Made by a program: the position numbers and the translations under genes. The notes beneath the pieces were generated by a model. It worked only from the letters and a program-made list of their open reading frames with translations. It was not told the DNA's origin and searched no databases. A stretch of 64,000 nucleotides of DNA from contig JAUCBJ010006842.1 of assembly GCA_032718475.1 (NCBI GenBank), positions 62,001 through 126,000 of the forward strand, read 5' to 3'. The DNA is from Nemertoderma westbladi (Eukaryota > Xenacoelomorpha > Nemertodermatida > Nemertodermatidae). Each line of letters opens with the position of its first letter. The stretch's first letter is position 1. This document shows positions 41,881 to 52,770 of the stretch, one piece after another.

Positions 41881-42598
41881 ACGTTTTCTACAAACATTAA
41901 TGATATTACATGAAATTTGATATTGAGATAGTTCGGTACTACTATGTTATGGGTACCCACTTTTTGACCATTTATTTGACAATGTTAATGGCTATTATCT
42001 TGAGGTTTTTTGTTTTAGAACATTAATGTCATCTTCTGTTAGACGTTAGCTATTGTTTTTTATGGTAGCCAGTGATTTCTTTTAGGTAGCTACTATTTTA
42101 AAATTACAAAACCGAATTTTTGGTACCTAATTTTTGATCAATTTTTTTACCATGTTATTGGATATTATCATGATGTTTTTCGTTCTAGAACATAAATTTC
42201 ACCTTCTGAGAGTGGTTACCTATTATTTTTTATTATGGTAGCTAGTGTGTTTAAAGGTAGCTTGTGATCTTAAAATTACAAAATAAATTTTGTAGTGGCC
42301 CTTTTATTTAGACAATTTCCATATCATCAATATATTCACGCAATTAATAAAAAACTAAATAAATCTAGTAATAAGTAAAATAGGCCTAAATAAGTAAAAT
42401 ATGTAAAAACTCTATTTTGACATCTGCCTATATTTTGTATAAAATATAAAAAACTAGCTAGTGAATAATTACTAGCTACTTTGACTATCAAATAAAAATT
42501 ACTAGCTACACCATGACTCATAAATTATTCCATGCAAATATATAATTGAGAATTAAATTACCGGTATATCTTACATTTACTACAGTAGCTAATAAATA
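41881..42598. other. Noncoding region with diverged short repeats
   Basis: Contains loosely repeated motifs (for example TTCTAGAA at 42183, and recurring GGTAGCTA-type and CTAGCTA-type words). No coding signal. Confidence 0.45.
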
Positions 42599-42850
42599 CT
42601 GGCCGTGCAATGCAAGGATTCCAAATATGCAAAAATTTTTAATTTGGTTTGGAAGTAGCTGATATATGTATGTATTTACTCCCGCTGCAGGCAATTTATT
42701 TGCAATTTATGTTGCATGCTATGCATTTATTAAATAGAATAAATGGCCTGCAGCAGAAGCAATTATATGCAACATTCAAATGCCTATATATCAGCTATTT
42801 CCAAACCAAATTAAAATATTTTTACATATTTGGAATTCTTGCGCGGCCAG
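42599..42850. mobile_element. Foldback/MITE-like palindromic element
   Basis: The 252-bp segment folds on itself. CTGGCCGTGCAA... at 42599 pairs with ...TTGCGCGGCCAG ending at 42850, and about 65 bp pair in each arm (both include AATTTGGTTTGGAA and AGCTGATATAT). The inner part is also partly symmetric around CTGCAGGC. Target duplications were not recognised, so the superfamily is unknown. Confidence 0.7.
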
Positions 42851-43184
42851 CTTTCCACTAGTACAAACAAATCATTATAAGGTTGAAGAATAACAGCGGT
42901 ATAACTGGTGTAATATCGAGGATGACATTTTTTTAAACACTTGTAGCTAAAGAATAAAAGCAAAAATAAAAATTCTGGCTCATCCACGGAGGAGGAGACA
43001 GGTGAAACTATATATGTTTCATATGTTTCAAATTTCATGCAATCTCATTAAGATTTGTAGAACAATTTATGGGGGAGGGCATGTACCTGAATAACGACAC
43101 TATAATCCAGGACATATGGGGTATGGAATGATATCAGTAACATCATTGTTTTCTACTTAACTTATCATTCAAGGCAGTAAACTC

Positions 43185-43378
43185 TATACCTACGCATACG
43201 CCTACACACATACTAAGACTTGGTTGGACGCAGGTTAAAAAATAAGCAGTTAGGACTATTGTGGAAAACTCAATTTAATTGAGAATCAACAGTCAGGTGT
43301 ATTTGAATAGGCCTACCGGCTTGCGGTTAGGCTTGCGGTACATGTGTGTGTAGGCATAGGCGTCTTAGCGTAGGTATC
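43185..43378. repeat. Inverted repeat with ~30-bp arms
   Basis: TATACCTACGCATACGCCTA plus CACACATA at 43185-43212 is inverted-complementary, with a few mismatches, to sequence at about 43345-43378. It could be a small MITE; no flanking duplication is evident. Confidence 0.45.
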
Positions 43379-43962
43379 ATTCAACGATATGTTATAACAA
43401 TGTTATATATCTATTCAGTATGTATACTGTAGGCTAATGTGGTAAAGTATGTATAGGGTAATGATTTAATGGTAGATATTTTTGGTATACTGGTACTAAT
43501 ATAATATAGTTCTGGAATTTAGAGATCGCCCTGGTCTTTAGTTTAGTTTAGTTTATTTCGCCACACATGTTAAAATACATAAATACAACAAACAATTATA
43601 CCTGGCATCAACTTATAAATACGCTACTGCGTGTTACACGGGATTGTTGCTAAATAATGATAAACACGGGAAATAGAATTATTACACAATTATACAGTAG
43701 GTTTTCCACTGTTTAAAAAATTAAAATAAGTACAATTATTATTATTATTGCACTCAAAATACACCTAATGGTGTACATCATCAAAAAGATAATTAATTTC
43801 TCTATTAGTTGAAAATATGATGAAATGCAAATTACAATTACACTCAAAATACGATACGATATACAATACAATAAAATCACGTAAAATAAAATAAAATAAA
43901 TCAGTGATTTAAAAATAAGAATTTAAATTTTTAAACGTTGGGGGGAACGGGACAATGTAAAA

Positions 43963-45975
43963 TCAATAAAGGTACCGGTGGAGAGTAAAATGCGCACTGG
44001 CTACTTGTCGCACGGGGACATCACTGTATATGTTCATAATGGCCTCTATGGCCTTGTCTAGACGGTTCTTAAAGATATTTACGGACGGATTTCCAAGGAT
44101 ATCACGCGCATTCACTATGTCTTCACTTAACCTATTCCATATATTCACGACCCTAGTCGCGAAACTGTTGACATGAGGCAAATGGTGACCAGCAGTATTC
44201 CGTTTGTATAGCGCTAAAGACGACCCTCAGGTAGCGTAGGAGTGACGTTGGTTTTTGAATTCAAAGAATTTACTTAAGTCGACCCTATCAATCCTATGAA
44301 CAAACTTGTATGTATTTATCATATCGGCTCGAATCCGTCTGTATATCAATGTAGGTATGCCAAGTGATCGGAGGCGTTCTTCATACGTCATATCTTGAAG
44401 GGAGGGAACAATTTTGGTAGCACGATGTTGAACTCGTTCTATTAACTCTATGTCTTTCTGTTGGTAGGGGCACCAAACACCAGTAGCGTACTCAAGAAGG
44501 GGACGTATAATGGATCGATACAGGTTTAAAAACATTCGTGGTTCCATAAATGTAAACGTGTGCTTAACAAGGTTGAGAATTCGGGTCGCTCGGGCAGCGA
44601 TGGTGGTACAATGAGTTGAGAACGACAAGTTGGAACTGAAGGTCACACCCAGATCTTTTTCTTCACTAACAGTTTCTAGAACGTTGCCATTCAATAAGTA
44701 TGAATACTGAGGATTCTCACGCCCTAGATGAATCACCTTAGATTTTGAAGGGTTGAAATGGAGATGCCAACGACTAGCCCAATCGACAAGTGAGTCTAGA
44801 TCGGTCTGGAGAATATCAAGATCCACTGAACTATGGATTGGCCTATAAATTTTGGTGTCATCAACAAAGATTTTGCAAATCGACGATACCATATCCGGAA
44901 TATCATTCACAAAGATCAAGAACAGAATTGGCGCGGTCACCATACCTTGCGGCACACCACTGGAAACCACCCGATACCCACTCAGTACCCCGTTTACACG
45001 TACACACTGTGTACGGTCAGTGAGAAAATTGCAGACCCACACAGCCACGTTACCCTTGATCCCGTACGCATTCAACTTTTGGAGAAGCAACTTATGTGAT
45101 ACCGTATCAGATGCACGTCGCAGGTCAAGATATACTACATTGGCGCCAAGAGTGTGTAAATCGTCTACATAGGAACAGAAATCTTCTAGTACTTCCAATA
45201 GTTGGGTAACCGTGGATCGGTGGGACCTACCACCATGCTGTGAATCTGTGAACAGATCATTTGATTCGAAATGATAAACCATAGCATCTCTGATAAACTT
45301 TTCACAAACCTTAGCCAGGATGCACGTGAGGGAGATGGGCCGGTAATTCTCAGGATTGTGTTTCGGGGGTTTCTTAAGCAGAGGATTAATAATTGCTATA
45401 CGCCAATCGTCTGGTACCTCACCAGTGTCAAAAGATCGTCGAAATATACTGTGACACGGAACGGCAAGTACGCTTGCCAATTCCTTAATAACCCTACTAT
45501 GAAGAAGGTCAGGGCCGGCAGACTTATTGGGATTAAGCTCGCTCAATGACTCGAGTACATCATCAACTGAAAAGTCGATATTCTCTAATGGAGTAACATT
45601 AGCACCAATGTGACTAGTGTCCGGGCAATACCCACTCGGAATGTCCTCATCGTTGGAGAAAACTGCAGCAAATGTCTCACTGAAGATTTCCGCCATCCCT
45701 GACTCCGAACTCACAGTTTCATTCTGACTACGAAGTGGCCCTAACGGGCACCTGTTTTTCCTTTTGGAATTTACATATTTCCAAAAAACTTTCGGGTTCG
45801 AGCTGGAAAGTTCGGCTATTTGTTCCTCATGGTCCCTTTTAGCTTTCCAACACGCCCTTCTAGCATACTGTCTAGCACGGACATATCGATCACGGTTCCG
45901 CTCTGTGCGAAATGAGCGCCACCGCTGAAAGAATACCTGTTTCCGTTGTACAGCGGTGATCACTGAATGAGTCAT
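43963..45975 (-). pseudogene. CR1-like ORF2, RT part
   Basis: One frame from 45975 to 43963 with a single TGA at 44227-44229. It has a basic N-terminal helix (R-R-A-C-W-K-A-K-R-D), N-K-S-A-G-P-D, N-Y-R-P-I-S-L-T, palm D-L-R-R-A-S-D (normally A-F-D), S-S-G-V-P-Q-G-M-V-T-A-P and the catalytic F-V-D-D. The thumb and Y-R-S-I-I-R-P-L-L-E-Y-A follow. The C-terminal domain L-Y-K-R-N-T-A-G-H...F-A-T-R-V-V-N-I-W-N-R-L-S lies after the TGA, which could be a CGA-to-TGA decay. Catalytic Asp residues are kept. The copy is probably dead but young. Confidence 0.75.
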
Positions 45976-46052
45976 CCATGGTTGCTTATAGCTATTTACC
46001 CTACTACTAGTGGTTGGGACGAAAACACCTTGACCGGATAAGAGCTCAGATT

Positions 46053-46907
46053 TCAGGTCGTTCCATTAGTTGACTTTTCAGCGAACCGCTCACCCCAAGG
46101 GACGTCTCTCAATGAGACACGCCAGCCCTCATAATCAGCACTGTCATACCGGAAGTGAGATGATCTGGGTTCAGGGGGTACTGAAAGTATTTTCAATTGA
46201 CCATAAACTACACCATGGTCTGATTTACCCACACCGCTTAAAACACGAACATCAGATATAGCATCATGCGATTTTGTAAAAAATAAATCAAGTATTGAAT
46301 CGGTACCCTCGGTAGAAAACCAGGTAGGCTCATAAACATGTTGAGTTAGGTGTCTATCTAAAAAGAAGGTTAAAAAAGCACGTTCAAACGGTCGAGATTT
46401 GCACGATACAGTTAACGTCTGCCAGTTAATTTCAGGGAAATTAAAATCTCCGAGTAGTAGCAACTCACTACTCGTATCAGTACAACCATTCAAATGATCA
46501 ATTAAACAATGTAAGTGGGCATTATTTACATCACTGGACGAGGTCGATCTATAAATACAGGTTACAATAAACTTTGGACCTTTGTGCACATTAATCTCAG
46601 CACAAACAAAATCCGAAAAAAGACTATGTGCAAAATTGACATCAAACTTATTAACCGAGTAGAAAGAAGACATTTTTATATACAGGGCGACTCCACCACC
46701 TGATAGATTACGGTCACATCTAAATAGGTGGTAGGGCCCCAGGGATAATGCTTCGTCACAAAAACTTTCATCTACCCAAGTTTCAGTTATTGCAATAATA
46801 TCCGGTTTTTGTATTCCCACTCTAACTTTTAGTTCGTTTAGTTTATTACGTACACATTGAGCATTTAAATTTAATACAGAAAAGCCATTAACTACAGACC
46901 ACTGCAC
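46053..46907 (-). pseudogene. CR1-like ORF2, APE endonuclease part
   Basis: 285-codon frame with the apurinic endonuclease signature set: N-L-N-A-Q (start), I-T-E-T-W-V (catalytic Glu), G-G-G-V-A-L-Y, G-D-F-N-F-P and S-D-H-G-V at the C-terminus. It would nick target DNA to prime reverse transcription. It ends in a stop at 46053 out of frame with the RT, whose first in-frame Met is at 45975. An indel therefore broke one ORF2 into two. Confidence 0.75.
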
Positions 46908-46943
46908 ATCCTCGTCAAGAATTATTGATGATACACCTGCGGG

Positions 46944-48953
46944 TCAGACTGATTCATTAGAATCAACGTTGTGCGTCATCTCAAACCCCAATTGAACCAA
47001 ATCATTCACAGTCGACTCAGGTTGAAATGAAACGTTTAATAGTGATCCAGCTAACCCAGGTGAAATGTGGTCGTTCCTCGGTGACCCAGTTGGAACCGGA
47101 ACGTTCCTCATTTCCCCAGGGGTAATGTGATCGCTCCTCTGCGACCCTGTTGGAACGGGATCGTTCCTCATTGACCCCGGCGAAACGTGTTCGTTCCTCA
47201 TCGACCCTGGCGAAAGGTGATCGTTCCTCATCGACCCAGGCTGAACGTGATCGTTCCTCATCGACCCAGATGGAACGAGATCGTTCCTCATCGACACAGA
47301 CGGAACGCGATCTTTCCTCATCGACCCTGGCGAAACGTGATCGTTCCTCATCGACCCAGGCTGAATGTGATCGTTCCTCATCGACCCAGGCTGAAAATGA
47401 TCGTTCCTCATCGACCCAGATGAAACGAGATCGTTCCTAATCGACACGGGCAGAATGTGATCGTTCCTCATCGACATGGGCGGAATGTGATCTTTCCTCA
47501 TCGACCCAGGCGAAACGGGATCGTTCCTCATCAACCCAGGCGGAACGTGATCATTCCTCACCGACCCAGGTGGAATGTGATCGTTCCTCACCAACCCAGG
47601 TGGAACGTCATCATTCCTCATCGACCCATGCGGAATGTGATCGTTCCTCATTGACCCAGGCGGAACGTGATCTTTCCTCATCGACCAAGGCGGAACGTGA
47701 TCTTTCCTCATCGATCCTTGCAGACATGGATCATTCCTCATCGGTCCAGAGTCGACTAATTGGGGTGTAACATGTGGAGAGACGTTCCACATCGACCTAT
47801 GCAAAACATCTTGAACTGGACCACTCCCCAGCCTCTCTGACCAAGTAGATTCGTGCGTTGATTGTGTACTTGTTCCTCCAGGAAGGATGTCATCCAAATT
47901 GGAAACAATCATTGAGTCATCGATAACAACCGTACTATTGGGGTTGACACCAGTTGACGGGTTGGCCCGTCTCCGGGAGTGTTCGTAACGTTTTGTGGCC
48001 TCTTTCCGTTGCTCAAAGGTGCGATCAGGGGTAACTCGCACATTCGGTACAGTTGGGTAGAGGCTGACGTCTGCTGGTACAGCCAGCTGACTGCTTATTC
48101 TTTTGTCAAGAATCGATCGTTGCTGCTCCGGTGAATTCAACGTGACAATAATTTTATTCAGAAAACCACTGCGTCGTCCATCTTTATACTTATGGAGACG
48201 GGATACTCGAGTGACCTTACAGACCGGGGAATTGTAGGTTATAATCGACTTAACAGTGTACTCGTCGCACTGAATCCTTTCCTTGTGGTTCTTTGAGTTA
48301 TGGACCGGTATGCCATGGAGTACAATGTTTCGCTCCCGCGCATTCCTTTGTTCGAGTTCGGTAACACGTAGGTTGATATGTGAAGCGTCACGAGTGTTCG
48401 CGTTAGGTGGCCACTTCCCCGGCAACCACGGGCCATCCGATTGGCCGGGTTCATCCGTGTCGACGGTAGGCGGATGCGTGGATACTTTCTCGAGGATGGT
48501 CTTTGAGTTATCTTTAAGAATTTCAATACCTTTCAACAATGTGGCAGTGATTTCCTTGAAGGAACTCGCTGACGAGTCACAGGTTTCAACCAGCTTCTTC
48601 CTCCTACGACTATCTTCCCACTGAAGTTCGCAATCATTACATACAATCTTGACATTGCTGCATTTGGAAAGAACGGCAACCTCACTACTGGTCAGCTTCA
48701 TGCACTTTCCATGAACCCACCTGTCGCATAGATCACAGCAAACGCAACTACTGGATTCCTTTTTTGAGCAGTGTGGACATGTGTCCGTAGTGAGCAGCTG
48801 TTCTTCCTTCTTTGTTTTGGAAGTCCCAGATCCACTCACAGTCACGTTGGCCTTCGTAGTTGACTGCCTGCGAGGGGGACCCAAACTCCCATCAATGGAA
48901 ACGGTTTGGTTGGGATTAGGGCCCACTGGATTAGGGGTCACTGGAGGTATCAT
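46944..48953 (-). CDS. CR1-like ORF1 protein with PHD finger and decapeptide repeats
   Basis: 669 intact codons. Residues ~58-105 hold a PHD-type Cys4-His-Cys3 pattern (C-P-H-C...C-V-C-C-D-L-C-D-R-W-V-H...C...C-N-D-C), a known ORF1 type in CR1-clade LINEs. A central region begins R-N-I-V-L-H-G-I-P and resembles an ORF1 RRM. The C-terminal ~240 residues are about 24 tandem decapeptides of type M-R-N-D-H-V-P-P-G-S. The frame survives all repeat units, since each is 30 bp. ORF1 likely packages LINE RNA. The role of the repeat tail is unknown. Confidence 0.75.
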   Translation of the reverse strand: MIPPVTPNPVGPNPNQTVSIDGSLGPPRRQSTTKANVTVSGSGTSKTKKEEQLLTTDTCPHCSKKESSSCVCCDLCDRWVHGKCMKLTSSEVAVLSKCSNVKIVCNDCELQWEDSRRRKKLVETCDSSASSFKEITATLLKGIEILKDNSKTILEKVSTHPPTVDTDEPGQSDGPWLPGKWPPNANTRDASHINLRVTELEQRNARERNIVLHGIPVHNSKNHKERIQCDEYTVKSIITYNSPVCKVTRVSRLHKYKDGRRSGFLNKIIVTLNSPEQQRSILDKRISSQLAVPADVSLYPTVPNVRVTPDRTFEQRKEATKRYEHSRRRANPSTGVNPNSTVVIDDSMIVSNLDDILPGGTSTQSTHESTWSERLGSGPVQDVLHRSMWNVSPHVTPQLVDSGPMRNDPCLQGSMRKDHVPPWSMRKDHVPPGSMRNDHIPHGSMRNDDVPPGLVRNDHIPPGSVRNDHVPPGLMRNDPVSPGSMRKDHIPPMSMRNDHILPVSIRNDLVSSGSMRNDHFQPGSMRNDHIQPGSMRNDHVSPGSMRKDRVPSVSMRNDLVPSGSMRNDHVQPGSMRNDHLSPGSMRNEHVSPGSMRNDPVPTGSQRSDHITPGEMRNVPVPTGSPRNDHISPGLAGSLLNVSFQPESTVNDLVQLGFEMTHNVDSNESV
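47028..47745 (-). repeat. 30-bp coding minisatellite in CR1-like ORF1
   Basis: Roughly 24 units, plus-strand form TCGTTCCTCATCGACCCAGG plus NGAANGTGA. Units differ by point changes but not by length, consistent with frame maintenance. The antisense strand also shows stop-free frames; these are shadows. Confidence 0.9.
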
Positions 48954-48960
48954 AAAAATC

Positions 48961-49589
48961 TGTAGTGATTAAATGAACGATCCGTTTATTATTAACCCAC
49001 TGAGAATAAATTTATTGATTTTATTTCCAGCAATATTTCTGCTATTTTACAATGTCATTTTAGAAATTCTTTTGATTAGCTATAAAATTAAAATGTTGAT
49101 GGTATACGGGTTTTCGAGGTCGCATTGCTGGCATTGTACTAGAAAGGCATTTCCTAAAGGAAATGCAACTACGAAGCTGAGGAGAATTAAACAAACGGTT
49201 AACCTTTGGTTCGTTGCTTAGCCTAGTTTAGTAGCAATTGCCAATAATTAACTTCTATTCCCATGGAAACTAAAGTTATCTGGAACTGTTGGTTTAACCT
49301 TTGAAAAAAGATTTAGTCCAGATTGTGGTTCAGATTATAACACATACCGAGTTTCAGAAAATATTGTAGTTTATGTCCAAATTATCGTTTTTCTATCAAA
49401 ATGCATCAGTTTGCAGTGGTTGTCATGGAAACTGAAAAATAGAACAATGTAATTCGGATGCAAAATAACTCATATAGTGGGGGTAGGTGTTGGTCCCAAG
49501 TCATAATACTATTAACTTGCGCTTCAAATTATCATTTTATAAATTTTATATTTATAAATTTTATATTTATGTATGTAGTATATACATGA
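48961..49589. other. Noncoding spacer
   Basis: No supported feature. A short plus-strand open frame (48973-49221) shows no motif. Confidence 0.45.
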
Positions 49590-50136
49590 ACTGAAGAAAT
49601 GCAACTCAACTCTACGATTCCTTTACCGACAGGGGTCTATACTCGATTATTACACCAAAAGGTTGCTTTGTAATGCTCTAATTCAACCTCACTTGGACTT
49701 TGTATCATCCTGCTGGTACTATAGCACAAGCAAAGGTCTACAGAACCAACTACAGACACTCCAACGGAAGTGCATACGATTCTGCCTGGGACTGCACCAC
49801 CGGACACACATAATGCAAGACCACTATATAAAAATGTCATGGCTAGCTATTGACACTCGTGTTGAACAAAGCATATTATGTCACATGTATCGTATTAGTC
49901 GCGGCCTATCACCACCATATCTCGAGAACTTAGTTATTTTCGACCCAACTGGAATTAACCTTCGTAGGAGCGAGAACCGATCCGTAATCCCCTCACGCAG
50001 AACTGCTGTTGGGTGTGAAACGCTGTCATTCTTAGGCCCGAGTCTATGGAACTCCCTGCCCAATAAACTAAAAAGTAAAATATCCCTGGAGTCATTTAAA
50101 CATGGGATCAAAAACCACTATTTGAATATGCGCTAA
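49590..50136 (+). pseudogene. LINE RT C-terminal fragment (L2/CR1-like)
   Basis: Open frame without a proper start, reading L-R-F-L-Y-R-Q, then R-L-L-C-N-A-L-I-Q-P-H-L-D-F, K-C-I-R-F-C-L-G-L and L-W-N-S-L-P-N-K-L-K. This is the thumb and C-terminal domain of a CR1/L2-group RT. The stop at 50134-50136 looks natural. Everything upstream of the thumb is missing, as expected for a 5'-truncated insertion. It is not the same family as the 43537-48960 element. Confidence 0.7.
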
Positions 50137-51650
50137 CAACAGCATGATATGATACGTACATACTATGATATCCTAACTCCTAATTATTAGTGATATGATG
50201 CTAATTTATAACAGCTGTCTTAACAAACGGCCTGTGATATGGTGCTGGTCAATAATTCTAGAACCCTATAAGCCCTAACCCCCTTTAAATATGTATTTTT
50301 TAATATACTATGTATTTGTATTACTTTCTTTTTTTATCTTAGTTATGTGCATGTTGTTTTAGACTTCAGTGTATTTACGAACTCTTATAAATACTTAATT
50401 AACAAATGCCCTTACTTGCGGGTACCGATAAGCTGGCTCTATGCTATTATAAATATTATAGTGATATGATAACTGATTAATGATAAAATAAATAACTCTT
50501 AAAACTCAGTATCTTATAGTATACTATGTATTTTAACTTTTGGTATATTTATAGTGTATTTTATAAGTATTTTAACTAAGTATTTTATATTTCGGGTGTA
50601 TTTAACAGGCTCTTTTAATAACTTCTTCAACGAATGGCCTTAATGAACAGCCGTCTTGGATTAATAATGGAGTAACTGTATAGTACTGTATGTAAGAATG
50701 TATTCAGAACCTTATTCTATTTTATCTCCATTAACATATTTATATTTTAATGTACGTCCTTTTACTGTGTATTTCCCTACACATTTCGGGAAATAATTTA
50801 GTTAATATTTTGATTGTAGCTGGGAATGGATAATTAAATCCGTACAGTAAGTACGAATTTAAATCGTTCATAATTAATCTATTGTAATTTTTATTTAAAT
50901 CCGTGTAATCTAGTAATCTGTGTAATCTAGTAATCTGTGTAATCTAGTAATCTGTGTAATCTAGTAATCCGTGTAATCTAGTAATCCGGGTAATCTGTAT
51001 CATAATTAATCTATTGTAATTTTTATTTAAATCCGTGTAATCTAGTAGGTACGAATTCAAACCGAATCTAACTCATTTATTTTATTTCGTATGTAACTTC
51101 GTGTAATCTTTATATCGATGATTGTGTATTTGTGATACTCTGCCATGCCAATCAATACCACACAGACCATACTACAATTCCCCACAGCTCTATACTAAAT
51201 GTTATATTACTCCGACCACTCCCCTCGAACACATTCCTACTCCATTTTACACACGCCTACTAACCACACATTTACCACTGCCGACAGACAATTACCACAC
51301 CGACCATACCGATAACCTCCTCGCCTTAAGGGGACCCCCATGAAAACGAGACCATGTCTCTTGGAGCTATTCCCGACATCATCTAGACTCACACTCACCA
51401 TGCAAAACTTACCCATTACTCAACCACCTCTTACACAGGAAACGCTGACCACAAATTGCCAACGAAATGCACTCTGACAACACACTAACATTATAGCCTA
51501 ACAAACTGTCTCAATTTATTTGATGCATTAACCATAACTACTGTATAATGGATTATCTTGTTATCTTGTTCCTTCCGGTAATGTTTAATTATGCATATTT
51601 ACTTTACTTATTTGATGTCAATTAAACAATTTCAATTTCAATTTCATGCA
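50137..51650 (+). other. Probable 3' UTR/tail of the 49.6-kb LINE
   Basis: Noncoding. It includes a CCCCCATGAAAACGAG...CTTGGAGCTA block near 51340-51370, resembling the conserved hairpin region of L2-type 3' UTRs. It ends in the short tandem CAATTTCAATTTCAATTTC at about 51627-51645, which suits a CR1/L2 3' terminus. Assignment of the full 1.5 kb to one element is inference. Confidence 0.4.
50901..50996 (+). repeat. 17-bp tandem repeat
   Basis: About 5.5 copies of TGTGTAATCTAGTAATC, with a single related unit again near 51035. Confidence 0.85.
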
Positions 51651-52229
51651 AAATTTCAGGGTACTTTTAAAGGCTAGTTTTTTCTGGCATCAAAAAACCC
51701 CATATCTGCCTCATACAAGTGAAGTAGCCAACTATGAATACACCATCTCAGCTAAGGAAAATCTTTCTTAGCGAAAGTAGTTGATTTTCCTTAGCTTCGT
51801 GGATACTGGTTTTCAAGGTCGCTGATCACTATACAACTCGAGATCACGTTAAAAAACATGCGTGGTAACGTAACTATCGTGCTTGTCTGGTGTGAAGGGA
51901 AACACAAGTTAGCATAAATTTCAAACGGCAAAAATTGAATTTGATTGTCTAAAACGATATTTTTTAAGTGTCGCAGAAAACCCATAATGTCTTAAAATCA
52001 GGTTGATTTGGTAATTATTTTTTATTATCAAATTTGTGCTAAATTAGCAGGCCGTCTTTCTCTTATGTATGACTTTTCTCGTAGTTTTCTATCATCAACA
52101 AAAGTTATATGGTAAATGTATCGGTAACCTGTATGATAAACTATTAAAATAATATTTTACTGTTAAAAAAGTCTCAACTATTGTGTGGGAGATCATCGTG
52201 AAATTAGCATTAGCTATCTTTCATTGCTG
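51651..52229. other. Noncoding spacer
   Basis: Nothing supported on either strand. Confidence 0.45.
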
Positions 52230-52380
52230 GTGTGCTCCAATATTCCTGACTGCATTGCCGTGTGCTATTTTGTGTGTAGCTTTCTCCTATATATGTTTCC
52301 CCACAGAGACCACATGTTATAGAGTAGACAATGTTCTCTGTTGGTGAACTGAGTGGAACCATTATGACATGTGTAACAAA
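52230..52380 (-). pseudogene. GIY-YIG endonuclease fragment, Penelope-like element
   Basis: The minus strand reads V-P-L-S-S-P-T-E-N-I-V-Y-S-I-T-C-G-L-C-G-E-T-Y-I-G-E-S. The V-Y-x-I-x-C-x2-C-x3-Y-I-G-E pattern is the N-terminal half of the GIY-YIG nuclease with its Cys pair, as found at the C-terminus of Penelope-like retroelements. Downstream residues (R-Q-C-S-Q...) degrade quickly. No RT part was found nearby. Confidence 0.5.
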
Positions 52381-52770
52381 GGTACGTTTTTTGTCTTTCT
52401 GTTATAAACCTTAATCCTATTTGCCCTATTATTAAAAAATATAATAAATAGCATGAAACGTACGCAAACACAGGCAACTTTCGAACGCCCATATCTCAAA
52501 TAATATCAAAGAAAGTTAGAGATGGTTAAGTATTTGCGATGGATTCCAATGGAGACACTATAGTCTGGTTCCAAAGCCTGAAAATAGGCCTAGAAAGTGA
52601 TGGCGAAGGCAAATTCGGGTAATGGCTGGAACCCAACGGTTTTAAGCTAAATCGACTGCTGATTCCGAATCCGTCTGATGCCAAGCTCAATTGTGAATTT
52701 TTGGGTCCCGTTTCACCATGGCAACAGGAGGTCATTTGCAAAACACCACTTTCTATTATTATCATTATTA

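Larger units (their letters stand above)
43537..48960 (-). mobile_element. Nearly complete CR1-like LINE
   Basis: Minus-strand element of about 5.4 kb. It has ORF1 with a PHD-type finger, an APE domain, RT with a C-terminal domain, and a 3' UTR ending in AATAAACTAAACTAAACTAAA (43557-43537). A 3' end with a short tandem repeat, rather than poly(A), is typical of the CR1/L2 group. Lesions seen are a frame break between APE and RT and one in-frame TGA near the RT C-terminus. The 5' limit is taken just above ORF1. Confidence 0.8.

Noticed and set aside
47150-47770. Plus-strand Ser/Arg-rich and Pro/Arg-rich repeat proteins
   Set aside because: They are antisense readings of the ORF1 decapeptide minisatellite.
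52303-52380. Plus-strand mini-exon with TTTCCCCACAG acceptor and GTACGT donor
   Set aside because: The only motif-like frame contains a TGA, and the minus strand of the same stretch matches a GIY-YIG nuclease better.
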